A DNA stretch of 63,437 nucleotides, taken from positions 1 to 63,437 of the forward strand of contig JAFLRT010000002.1 in the NCBI GenBank assembly GCA_022511295.1, written 5' to 3'. Under the pieces are notes generated by a model that saw only the letters and a list, made by a program, of their open reading frames with translations, did no database searches and was not told the origin of the DNA. The first letter of the stretch is position 1. Every line of letters begins with the position of its first letter. This document shows positions 48,358-57,589 of the stretch, piece after piece. The position numbers and the translations under genes were made by a program. The DNA comes from Alistipes sp. GTDB taxonomy: Bacteria; Bacteroidota; Bacteroidia; Bacteroidales; Rikenellaceae.

Positions 48358-50661
48358 TCAGAACCTGAACTTTACGCCTGCATAGATGCTTCGGGGCATG
48401 GACGGACCGTAGATATAGCCTGAGTCGCGTTCAGCGCCCTTGTCGAAGTCGCGTTGATAGGCGTTGAAGATATTCTGCACGCCGCAGTTCACCTCCATAG
48501 CCATTGTTGCTGAGAATGGTATCTCGTATGATAGTTTTATCCCCAAATCAAAGAATCGCGGTGTGCGCACGGCTACATCGACAGGGGTGCCGGACCCGGC
48601 TATGTGCTGCACGAGCATAGAACCCGTATATGTTCCCGAGAGAGCAATATCGAAGTGTTTTACAGGTGTTATCGTCGAGGTGAGATATCCGTAGACGTCC
48701 GGTGTGCGGAACATACGTCTTTCGGCCGGTGTGTCCGGGTTGTCGCTCCACTGCTCGGCCACTTTGTAGCGGCTGCGCTGGAGTGTAACGCCTGCCTGGA
48801 GCTGGAACCACGAGGTGAATGCTGCCTTGCCCTCGATATTCATACCCATCACCATTGCACCCGTGCCGTTTGTGCGCTCCTTGATGGTGGCTCCCGACGT
48901 GTCGGTGAGACCTGTCTCGCGAAGCACGAAAACATCGTCCAACGTTGTGAAAAAGCCCTCCACAAGCAGATTTGTCTGCACGCTGCCGAAGGTGTGATAG
49001 AGGTCTGCCGAGAGGCTCACGCTGTGAGAACGCTCCTCGCGGAGATTGTCTGCAAGACGTATGGCTACTCTCTCTCCGCCGACGATTGCTATATGCATAT
49101 CCTCGTCAAAGGCCTGCGGAGCGCGGAACCCGCTCGAGTAACTCACTCTGAGGTTGATATCTTTGGTGGGATTGAAGCGTATGTTTGCACGCGGTGAGAA
49201 TATGGCTCTCTTAATAAGCGTATGCTTGTCCATACGGCAGCCGATAAGGAATGACCACTTGTCGTTTCTCCACTCGTTCTGTGCGTAGGCGCTGTAAATA
49301 TGAACGTGCTGCATGGTATGGTGGTCATATCCGAGCGATTCGTCTTCGAGTGAGTTGTAGTTGTACTCCACTCCTGCCGTGAGGTCTGCCGGCATAAAGA
49401 GCAGACGACGGAAAGAGTGTATGTACTGCGCTCCTGCGGCCAGGGTAAGGTCGTGCGTGCGGCCGTAGGCATCGGGGTCCTGTCCTGCACCATAGTAACT
49501 CTTGCGAGCGGTGTTGTTGAATGAGAAATAGGCGTTGAAACGGTTTGCAAAGTCGGGCGACGAGATATCGAATGCCAGGCTGCCGGAGTTTATGGCGTGG
49601 TCTGTCTGCTCTGCTATGAGTGCTTCGTGCGGAGGACGGTTGAGTTTGTCGCCGCCGCGACGATACTCGTTTACGCCGCTGTATTGAAGTGTGAGACGCG
49701 AGTAGGTGCCTGTCTTCAGGAATGAACGCATACCGTATGAGAGGCTCTGCAATGCCGGTATCTCGGTAAAGCCGTCGCCGTTTCGGTCATATCCCGAGCG
49801 ATGGCGGTTCTGTCCGTATACATATAGTCCTGCCCGGCGGTTGTCGGTTACGAGCGAGGCATTGGCCGATGTGATGTTGTCGAAGGCTGTGGAGAGACCT
49901 ATGGAGGTTATGGTATGCGACGCCTCTGCTGAGTTTCGCAGCGGGTCGCGTGTTATGACATTGACCGTGCCTCCGATTGCCGACGAGCCGAAGAGGGCCG
50001 AGCCGCCTCCGCGCAGCACCTCCACGCGTTCTATCATCGAGGCGGGTATCTGCTCAAGACCGTATACGCCCGAGAGAGCCGAGAATACGGGATGCGAGTC
50101 GATAAGAATCTGCGAGTAGTGTCCGTCGAGACCGTTTATGCGCACCTGCATAAATCCGCAGTTCTGGCAGTCGTCCTCCACGCGCAGCCCGGGCTGGAAG
50201 CATAGACCTTCGGAGAGGGTCGCGGCGTTTATTTTGTTGAACAGTTCTGCGTTTATTATGCTGACCAAAGCCGGTGCCTGCCGTTTGGATGTTTCGCTGC
50301 GGCTTGCCGATACCACCACGCCGTCGAGTTGCATCGCCTGCTCGGCGAGGACGAAGTTAAGTTCTGTTGCCTCGCCTGCGCGCAGCGTTACCTTCTGCGA
50401 TTGTGTGGTGTAACCCAGTAGCGAGGCCTCGACGGTAAAGTCGCCTTCGGGCAGGTTCTTCAGAAAGTAGTGTCCCGATGCATCTGTGGCGGTGCCTATC
50501 GTGGTGCCTTTGATTACGATATTTATATATGGCAGATGTTCTCCGCTTCCCTGCTCCACGACGTGTCCGTAGAGGTGTGTGTCTGTGCCTCGCTGTTGAG
50601 CATTGGTGCTCGCAGCCGCCGCAAATATTGATATTGCTGTATATAGAAAAAATCTCTTCAT
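48358..50661 (-). CDS. TonB-dependent receptor (carboxypeptidase-regulatory N-domain, CQNCGF plug motif)
   Basis: 767 aa; GHVVEQGSGEHLPYINIVIKGTTIGTATD; VEDDCQNCGFMQVRINGLDGHYSQILIDSHPVFSALSGVYGLEQIP. Confidence 0.92.
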   Translation of the reverse strand: MKRFFLYTAISIFAAAASTNAQQRGTDTHLYGHVVEQGSGEHLPYINIVIKGTTIGTATDASGHYFLKNLPEGDFTVEASLLGYTTQSQKVTLRAGEATELNFVLAEQAMQLDGVVVSASRSETSKRQAPALVSIINAELFNKINAATLSEGLCFQPGLRVEDDCQNCGFMQVRINGLDGHYSQILIDSHPVFSALSGVYGLEQIPASMIERVEVLRGGGSALFGSSAIGGTVNVITRDPLRNSAEASHTITSIGLSTAFDNITSANASLVTDNRRAGLYVYGQNRHRSGYDRNGDGFTEIPALQSLSYGMRSFLKTGTYSRLTLQYSGVNEYRRGGDKLNRPPHEALIAEQTDHAINSGSLAFDISSPDFANRFNAYFSFNNTARKSYYGAGQDPDAYGRTHDLTLAAGAQYIHSFRRLLFMPADLTAGVEYNYNSLEDESLGYDHHTMQHVHIYSAYAQNEWRNDKWSFLIGCRMDKHTLIKRAIFSPRANIRFNPTKDINLRVSYSSGFRAPQAFDEDMHIAIVGGERVAIRLADNLREERSHSVSLSADLYHTFGSVQTNLLVEGFFTTLDDVFVLRETGLTDTSGATIKERTNGTGAMVMGMNIEGKAAFTSWFQLQAGVTLQRSRYKVAEQWSDNPDTPAERRMFRTPDVYGYLTSTITPVKHFDIALSGTYTGSMLVQHIAGSGTPVDVAVRTPRFFDLGIKLSYEIPFSATMAMEVNCGVQNIFNAYQRDFDKGAERDSGYIYGPSMPRSIYAGVKFRF

Positions 50662-50664
50662 TGA

Positions 50665-51630
50665 TTATATGGGTTTTACATCGTTGATATCTACCAGGTG
50701 GTGCATAATGGCAAATACGGTCAATCCTGCGGCGGTATGTATCTCAAGTTTGGCGCTGATGTTTCGTCTGTGCGTTGCTACGGTATGAACTGAGATGCAA
50801 AGTTCGTCGGCAATCTGTTTATTGCCTTTGCCCTGCGCAAGAGAGCGTATAATCTCAATCTCCCGCTCGCTCAATTCTGACAACGGTCTTCTCGATTCGG
50901 TGTCCGGGCCGTCTATCCCGCTCGCGGTTGCCAACGAGGTTTTGCTTTTGCTGAGACCCCTTTCCAACTTTTCCACCTCCGGCACGAAGAGCCGGTTCTC
51001 GACCTCGAAGTGCGACATCATATCCCTCTCGCACATAATGATATCGAACAGTACACGGCTCAGACGCGCACTGTCCTGCTGTTTGTAGTGATAGATGAAG
51101 ATATCTTTCAGTTCTTTGAGTTTGGTGGCGGTATCGGCATGGCTTGTCGAGTAATGCGATATGTTGAAATTCTCATCTGTTTCGCCGCGCAGCAGCCGAT
51201 TGACATATTCGAATATGATGTTGTTCTCGCACTCCATATGTTTGCGGACCTCGATGACGTAGTCATCGTAGAATCTTATCAGCAGCAGTGCGGCCTCGTC
51301 GGCGCTCCAGTTGTTGATTGCATCTATCATATTGTGGCGTATACGCGGGAGTTCGATTTCGAGAAACGAGGTGTGTGCGCGCTTCAGATATCCCATAAGC
51401 GAGTGCAGTGAGATTGAAGAGGCGTCGTATTTATAGCCGCTCAGGAGGTTGCATACGCAGAGGAATGTATCTGCATCGACACTGTTCTGCCGGCATATCT
51501 CTCCGATAGGGCTGTCCCCGAATCCGAACGGTATATCGAAGCGGCTTATCACGGGCAGCAGCATGATGTTGTCGCGTATAAGTTCTCTCATCGTGTCCGA
51601 TATGTTGTATCCTTGTTGCTTGTCTGTCAT
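50665..51630 (-). CDS. Hemerythrin-like (YtfE/RIC-type) domain fused to LuxR-type HTH regulator
   Basis: 321 aa; HxxxE motifs at residues 131-135 (HMECE) and 207-211 (HFEVE) plus H86, H164; C-terminal LSEREIEIIRSLAQGKGNKQIADELCISVHTVATHRRNISAKL. Confidence 0.88.
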   Translation of the reverse strand: MTDKQQGYNISDTMRELIRDNIMLLPVISRFDIPFGFGDSPIGEICRQNSVDADTFLCVCNLLSGYKYDASSISLHSLMGYLKRAHTSFLEIELPRIRHNMIDAINNWSADEAALLLIRFYDDYVIEVRKHMECENNIIFEYVNRLLRGETDENFNISHYSTSHADTATKLKELKDIFIYHYKQQDSARLSRVLFDIIMCERDMMSHFEVENRLFVPEVEKLERGLSKSKTSLATASGIDGPDTESRRPLSELSEREIEIIRSLAQGKGNKQIADELCISVHTVATHRRNISAKLEIHTAAGLTVFAIMHHLVDINDVKPI

Positions 51631-51880
51631 TGTATTGATTTTTACAGTGCAAAGGTAACCATGTATATACAGATGTTCAATACCCGAAATGTGCTATTTT
51701 TTGCCTTGTCTGCTTGTCGGAGATGGCTGTTGAACAGTTTTAGTAATACATTTTAAGTATTGCCGATGGTGCTTGCATCGCAGTTGTTTGTATAAGTCCG
51801 GGTGTCAAAAGTGTTCCGGCAAATTTATGAAATATATTTAAAAATACAAATCGGACAATGCCTGATAAGCACCGTTTGCA

Positions 51881-51935
51881 CTGCCTCTGCCCCCACCTCT
51901 TGGGGGCGGCGCAGCACCTCTTTGAGGTGCATTTA
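51881..51935 (-). repeat. Family-B REP-like element (inverted)
   Basis: Reverse complement AAATGCACCTCAAAGAGGTGCTGCGCCGCCCCCAAGAGGTGGGGGCAGAGGCAG. Confidence 0.75.
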
Positions 51936-51974
51936 TTTTTCGTCCGTGCCGGTTTTGATATCATTACAAAAAAG

Positions 51975-52002
51975 ATATGAGCGTCGCAAATGACGCTCAT
52001 AT
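51975..52002 (-). terminator. Intrinsic terminator of the surface operon
   Basis: Minus strand ATATGAGCGTCA...TGACGCTCATAT-type stem followed by CTTTTTTG. Confidence 0.8.
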
Positions 52003-52031
52003 TCAGACTGTTCTGTATATATCCCGGGATG

Positions 52032-53669
52032 TTAATCCAAATCGTACAGCAGTTCGAAGTCATCGACCCACATCTCGCTCTCATCCGAACCGACAAAGTA
52101 GTCTCCAAGCCTCGATGAGGTGCAGACAATGATTATATGCGTCGGTTTGCGCGCAGAACGATACTCTATCGGCACCTCGAAGAGCGTCCAATCATCGCAG
52201 GAGGATGTAAAGAGTTTCTCGCCGTAACCTATGATACCATCTTTCTGTGGTGAGAAGAAAGTGGATATATCGCGCGTGTCGATTCTTATGGGAGAGGTCT
52301 CGGAACCGCCGAAGATGCTCGGGTCCCAGTCGCCGAGAGCGACATATACGATACCCTCATCGGGTTCGCCCAACTCTTTGCCCGAGCGGTTGGTTGCCGG
52401 CGCGCTGTTTACCGTTCCGCAGCGGTACTTAACCCAGACCCTGAATGCGGCCGGGCGCACCGTGAACGGACGGCCGAAGTCCACAAGTCCGTTGGCGCCT
52501 ATCGTCTGTGCATAGTAGCCGGTATAGATGTTTCCTGCCGCGAACTTTTTGATACCAACGACATTGGCATTGGCTGACACCAAGTGTGCGCTGATTTTTC
52601 CGTTCGTTCCGGGTCGCAGGTCATCTTCGCAGGGCAGCGATACGTTCACGCCGGCAATCGACGAACCGTCGTTACCCGAACCCCAGAACGGCACTCCTCC
52701 TTCGGGGTAGGGGTACCAGGTCGAACTTCTCATATGCCACTGCTCGAAATCGCAGTTGGGTACAATAACCTTCTCTGACGTGGTAAATGTCTGCACATCA
52801 GATATATTATCATCGGCATATGCCATTATTTCGTAGGTTGTTTCGGGTTGCAGGTGGCGCAGCGTTACGGATATGTTGCCGCCGTTGCTGTGTATCCACT
52901 CTGCGGGAGCCTCGCTCCACTCCTCCTGCTGGCCGCTGCGTCGGTAGCGCAGACCGGTATCGGCATCGGATACGCCTGCAACGGTTATCCACGCGACATT
53001 TACACCCTCCATTACATCGAGAATCTCAACCGTCAACTCGCGCGGCAGCACATAGAGATTCCACTGTTCGCTGCGACCGTGAAAAACTACATCCACAAAG
53101 CGCACCGAACTGAAATCTGAAAGTTCTTCCTGCGAGGGCGACATCTCGCTAATCTCTTTCGGTCCGAGTTTGAGACTCTCCACCGTAACATTACGCAGGT
53201 CGTAGTCGTCGCGTATCCACGCCGTTGCCGTGCGGTTGCCGAGGTCGAACTCCGTCGCACCTATCTGCCCTTTGACAGTGAAATATCGCTCTATGTTCTG
53301 CTCGGCCTCTATTGTCCAATCGTAGTCTTGGTATAGTCCGAGTGTGAAGTATTTAGGCGCACGCAGGTCGAGAACCAAAGGCTCTTTACCGCTTGCCGCG
53401 CACTCGAACTCGGCAGGGTAGTGCGCACCCTCGGTGAAGGCGATGCGTGTGATTTTGACATTGCGTATATCGGTTCTCTCGTCAAGGGGAATCACCACCG
53501 TATGCTTTATGGGGTCTATACGGCATGCTCCCGCAGTGCCGTCGGCTTCGATTGCCGTTACTGCGAGTTCGATAACCGGATATGGTATATCGTTGCGTAT
53601 GCACGATGCGGAGAGAATTATCGCTGCGACTGCCGCAAAAAATCTGTATGTTGTACTGTGCAGAGACAT
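52032..53669 (-). CDS. PCMD-domain surface lipoprotein
   Basis: 545 aa; SASCIRNDIPYP lipobox; C-terminal NCDFEQWH...WVDDFELLYD PCMD-like domain. Confidence 0.82.
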   Translation of the reverse strand: MSLHSTTYRFFAAVAAIILSASCIRNDIPYPVIELAVTAIEADGTAGACRIDPIKHTVVIPLDERTDIRNVKITRIAFTEGAHYPAEFECAASGKEPLVLDLRAPKYFTLGLYQDYDWTIEAEQNIERYFTVKGQIGATEFDLGNRTATAWIRDDYDLRNVTVESLKLGPKEISEMSPSQEELSDFSSVRFVDVVFHGRSEQWNLYVLPRELTVEILDVMEGVNVAWITVAGVSDADTGLRYRRSGQQEEWSEAPAEWIHSNGGNISVTLRHLQPETTYEIMAYADDNISDVQTFTTSEKVIVPNCDFEQWHMRSSTWYPYPEGGVPFWGSGNDGSSIAGVNVSLPCEDDLRPGTNGKISAHLVSANANVVGIKKFAAGNIYTGYYAQTIGANGLVDFGRPFTVRPAAFRVWVKYRCGTVNSAPATNRSGKELGEPDEGIVYVALGDWDPSIFGGSETSPIRIDTRDISTFFSPQKDGIIGYGEKLFTSSCDDWTLFEVPIEYRSARKPTHIIIVCTSSRLGDYFVGSDESEMWVDDFELLYDLD

Positions 53670-53673
53670 GGCA

Positions 53674-54594
53674 TTACTCTTTTTTCTTGTTCCACAGATG
53701 AATGGTCATACCGATGCGGATATCGGTCAGATTGAGTTTGAACTGCATCTTCGAGGTCTGTCTAAGGCCGGTGAAGGCACCTGTCTCGTCGCTTTGGCTT
53801 ATGCGGTTGTACTGAATACCGCCCAGCCCGAAGGATATCGTCCCGCAGACATTGGGGAAAATGTAGACGGCTAAACCCGGGTTGAAGTTCAACTTTATGC
53901 GGAAAATATCGGAGTTGGACTCTTTGCGCTCGCCGTCCGAGGTGTAGCCGAACGATTGAGTACCCGTTACGGCCATAAGTTCCAACTCGCTGAACAGACC
54001 GAAACGTCCCTTGGCGTCGAGAGGTGCGTATGAGCGGTGATAGATGCCGAATGAGTAGTTGTTGTTTGTGTAGTCCATGCCTCCGAGCGACATCTGAACA
54101 TCATTCTGCTCACCCAGGTCGAGGGTTATGTTGCCCATACGTCCGTACATATGTGTATATCCGAAGCGCAGTCCTATGGCTTGATTGTTCGCCACGAAGT
54201 AGCCTATGTATGGATTTACGGTTACTACAGAGCCGTTGAGTTTCAGGTTGTCCAAAAGCAGATAGAGGTCCGTGTTATCGCTTGACAGCGTGCCGTAGGA
54301 TACTGTTGCGCCTATCATGACCTCGCCTTTGTAGGCAAACGAATGCTTGCGCGTATCACGGTCTATGCGATTGCTCATTGGCAGGAAGCGCTGCTTTTTC
54401 ACCGTGCCAGGCATCTCCTGCGCCGTATTTTCTTCCGCCGCAGTCTGCTGTGCCGCATTTTGTTCCGTTGCAGTCTGCTGCGCCGCAACATTTTCTGTTG
54501 CGGTATCTGAAATTATTAAAAAGTCGTTCTCGGTCTGTGCCGCCGAAGTAAGGGCTATTGTCAGAGCGGCGATTGTAAGTGTCAGTCGTTTCAT
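53674..54594 (-). CDS. Outer-membrane beta-barrel protein (paralog of next gene)
   Basis: 306 aa; signal peptide; alternating beta strands; Gln/Ala-rich repeat after the signal. Confidence 0.72.
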   Translation of the reverse strand: MKRLTLTIAALTIALTSAAQTENDFLIISDTATENVAAQQTATEQNAAQQTAAEENTAQEMPGTVKKQRFLPMSNRIDRDTRKHSFAYKGEVMIGATVSYGTLSSDNTDLYLLLDNLKLNGSVVTVNPYIGYFVANNQAIGLRFGYTHMYGRMGNITLDLGEQNDVQMSLGGMDYTNNNYSFGIYHRSYAPLDAKGRFGLFSELELMAVTGTQSFGYTSDGERKESNSDIFRIKLNFNPGLAVYIFPNVCGTISFGLGGIQYNRISQSDETGAFTGLRQTSKMQFKLNLTDIRIGMTIHLWNKKKE

Positions 54595-54606
54595 ATTCGT
54601 CGCATT

Positions 54607-55467
54607 TTATAGATAGAAAGCCATACCTACTCCGATGGAGAGGAGATTTACCTTGAAATTAAGATAACTCGTCGAGCGGTTTCCGGTCGTAACTTGGTTG
54701 TGTACCTGTTTGGCGCTCGAGTAGTTGAATCCCAGTACGCCGATATTGACCTCAAAAGCGACGTTGTTCGACGCGAAGGCCACGATACCCGGGTTAAGCC
54801 CCAAAGAGACGGAGTAGCCGGTCTGGTAGGTGCCTTTTATCGGTGTGCCTTCGGCGAACTTGGCCTGCTTGCCGCCCATGCTGAGTTGACACTCGGTAAA
54901 GAGCGCAAAGCGTTTGCTTTGACCAAGCGGAATGTACTGACGCCATACGGCAGCCACCTCATAGGAGTGCTGCAATGCGTAGTAGTAGTCCACGCCCATG
55001 TTTATATCGCCCATATTAAGTTCGCCGCCGTCAATCTTGAGCAGCGAGCGCGAGTATATTACTCTTGCACCTATTGCCATATTGCTTCGCGGTGCGTAGG
55101 CAATCAGCGGGCTGACCTTTACAGAGTAGCCTTCGGACTCTATGCCCTCGATAACGAGGAAAGAGTAACTGTCGTTGGAGTGCGTCGAGTAGGATGCCGT
55201 ACCTCCGAATATCCACTGACCCTTGGGGACAATCTCCACCGAAGGCTGCGACAGACCTCTTATGGCTCTGCGCTGATTGGGTGTCATCTCGTCGAGAGAG
55301 AGTTCCAGCGGCTTTTCGTCGACCGTCGAGACGCTGTCCGGCGCTGCGTTATGCCCGTCGGCTGCCACCTGCAACCCGTATGCGCACACATCTGCCGCAT
55401 AGGCAGTGGTGCCTCCCGAGAGCAGGGCCAGTGCAAGGAGCAGCGTTATATATTTTTTTGTTTGCAT
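54607..55467 (-). CDS. Outer-membrane beta-barrel protein
   Basis: Internal ATG MQTKKYITLLLALALLSGGTTAYA; ends VNLLSIGVGMAFYL (C-terminal aromatic-rich strand). Confidence 0.72.
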   Translation of the reverse strand: MQTKKYITLLLALALLSGGTTAYAADVCAYGLQVAADGHNAAPDSVSTVDEKPLELSLDEMTPNQRRAIRGLSQPSVEIVPKGQWIFGGTASYSTHSNDSYSFLVIEGIESEGYSVKVSPLIAYAPRSNMAIGARVIYSRSLLKIDGGELNMGDINMGVDYYYALQHSYEVAAVWRQYIPLGQSKRFALFTECQLSMGGKQAKFAEGTPIKGTYQTGYSVSLGLNPGIVAFASNNVAFEVNIGVLGFNYSSAKQVHNQVTTGNRSTSYLNFKVNLLSIGVGMAFYL

Positions 55468-55477
55468 AATATACGTT

Positions 55478-57589
55478 CTATCGGTATACGAGTTCAACGT
55501 CATCTACATACATCCAGCTGTCGGTGCTGCCGGTAAAGTAGTCGCCGTATGCGCTGCATGTGAATACTACGACAAGGAAGTTTGGCTTCTCATCGCTGTA
55601 ATAGGTTATATCCAGCCTCTTTTCCGTCCAGGTCTCGCACGACTCGCGGGTCTCGAAGAATCCGCAGCCGACCATTCCTTCCACTGTTCGCGGGTCGAAG
55701 AAGGTCTTTGTGTCGCGTGTATCGACCCTGTGCGGTCCGTCCCATTTGCAGAGAGCGATGAATATGTGCGTAAGGTCGTTCTGACCCGTTACCTTGTTTC
55801 CGCTGGCATCACGGTAGTCGCCGTCCTTGTCTATTTTCCCGCTGTGGTTCTTGTACCAGAACTTCATCGCCTTGGGACGTGCCGTAAAGTTGAATGGCTG
55901 ACCGAAGTCCACAAGTCCGTTCGTTCCCTGCGTACCCGCGAATTTGCCGACAAAGATATTGCCTGCCGCGAATTTGCCTATACCAATCATATTCGGATAT
56001 GCCGAGTGCATATAGGCGCTGTATGTACCATCCGACCCGGGACGTTTGTCGGTACTCTTGTTGGTAAGGTTGTAACTCTCGCCGAGCGTCGTTGCACCCG
56101 GGTTGCCGGTATCCCAGAAGGGTTTGTCGCCCGAAGCATAGGGGTAGTATGCCGCGCCGGACTGCGACCAGCGCTCGAAATCGGCATTGGGCAACTGCTC
56201 ACCGTCGGGTGTCTTCACCGAGAGCGTCGCTCCCGTTACCGTCGAACCTGTCTTCAGACGGTATTCATACTCCGTCGAGGCTGTGAAGTCATCGGTATGT
56301 GCCTTATAGGTGTTGCCGCCGGCATGGTTGGTCTCAAGGGCTTTCCAGTTGCCGTTGCTCTTATCGCGGTACTCGATTACTGTGTTCTCATTGTCGCCGA
56401 ACACCATAGCGGTAAAGTCCGCAGTACCGTACCACAAGTCATAGTTCGAACCTATGGGAAGTACACCCTGCGTATTGAATATCGTGCTATGCTCGCCGTT
56501 ACCGCCGTCGGTGTCTGCTACATATATTTTCACCTCGTGCGCACCACCGGCCAGCGGAGCGAAGAAGGCGTCGGTGAGTGTTACTTCGTAGTTCTTGCCG
56601 TCCTTGCGCGTAACCTTTACCGCCTCATCGCTGTCCGCAAGCGGCACGATATGCCTCTGACCGTCCACGAAGAGCGATATCTCCGAAATCTCGGCCAACG
56701 CCGATATGACGTATGTGTAACTGCCTGCAGTGTGTAACTGCTCTGCCGTTATATCGAAACCTTCGTCGCCCTTGATTGTCGGGTCGGGGCTGAAGGCTAT
56801 GGTATCGTCCACCTCATCGACAGACTCATCTATACCGACATCGAACGAGAGCATTCCGTTGGGGTCTTTCGAGTAGCGGAAGGTAACGGTGTACTTCACT
56901 GCCGGCTTTACATTCTCAATTACGCCGCTGCGCTCCACCGTGCCAAGTTCCTCGCTCTCGCCGTGAAAGAACCACGCGATAGTCGTCTCGCCGTCGGGCA
57001 TCATAAAATAACCCTCGCCATCCTCCTCGAAACGCAGCGAGGGTACGTCGCCGTTCTGCGCGCGCGATATGTTGAACTCCTCGTCTACGGCGAGCATGGC
57101 ATAGGCGTTGTCGGGTAGTTTTTTCTGCGCTGTCTCGTCGAATACTACGGCGACGACGGTGCTTAACAACTTGCACTCAACTTCGATATTGCCGATTATG
57201 CCTGCCTCGACCTTGAAATCGGCCTCGCCCGCATAGCACTTGCCGGCAGTTGTTGCGACAGTTTTGTCGCCAACCTCCACCACTGCCGCGTAGTCGCCTG
57301 CAAGCAGCCATATCTGTTCCGGCATCTCGTCAAGGGAGTCGTATTTTCTCACAAGTCCGCGACTGCGAACATCGCTGCCCTCGTCGCTGTCGAGATACTT
57401 ATATATCTTCACACAGCAACACTGCATAGGGTCGTATTGCGCCGATGTTACGCTGCGGGGTGCCGAGATACTCATCTTCACAGCGCCCTCGTCTACACGC
57501 CCTATGCTGCCGACCTCTGTTTCGTCGAGTTGTGAGCAGGCAGCAACGGCAAACAGCGACAATGCGTATGTCAATAACCTTCTCATCAT
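55478..57589 (-). CDS. DUF4493-like plus C-terminal PCMD lipoprotein
   Basis: 703 aa; LFAVAACSQLDE lipobox; NADFERWSQSGAAYYPYASGDKPFWDTGN...GSTDSWMYVDDVELVYR. Confidence 0.82.
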   Translation of the reverse strand: MMRRLLTYALSLFAVAACSQLDETEVGSIGRVDEGAVKMSISAPRSVTSAQYDPMQCCCVKIYKYLDSDEGSDVRSRGLVRKYDSLDEMPEQIWLLAGDYAAVVEVGDKTVATTAGKCYAGEADFKVEAGIIGNIEVECKLLSTVVAVVFDETAQKKLPDNAYAMLAVDEEFNISRAQNGDVPSLRFEEDGEGYFMMPDGETTIAWFFHGESEELGTVERSGVIENVKPAVKYTVTFRYSKDPNGMLSFDVGIDESVDEVDDTIAFSPDPTIKGDEGFDITAEQLHTAGSYTYVISALAEISEISLFVDGQRHIVPLADSDEAVKVTRKDGKNYEVTLTDAFFAPLAGGAHEVKIYVADTDGGNGEHSTIFNTQGVLPIGSNYDLWYGTADFTAMVFGDNENTVIEYRDKSNGNWKALETNHAGGNTYKAHTDDFTASTEYEYRLKTGSTVTGATLSVKTPDGEQLPNADFERWSQSGAAYYPYASGDKPFWDTGNPGATTLGESYNLTNKSTDKRPGSDGTYSAYMHSAYPNMIGIGKFAAGNIFVGKFAGTQGTNGLVDFGQPFNFTARPKAMKFWYKNHSGKIDKDGDYRDASGNKVTGQNDLTHIFIALCKWDGPHRVDTRDTKTFFDPRTVEGMVGCGFFETRESCETWTEKRLDITYYSDEKPNFLVVVFTCSAYGDYFTGSTDSWMYVDDVELVYR

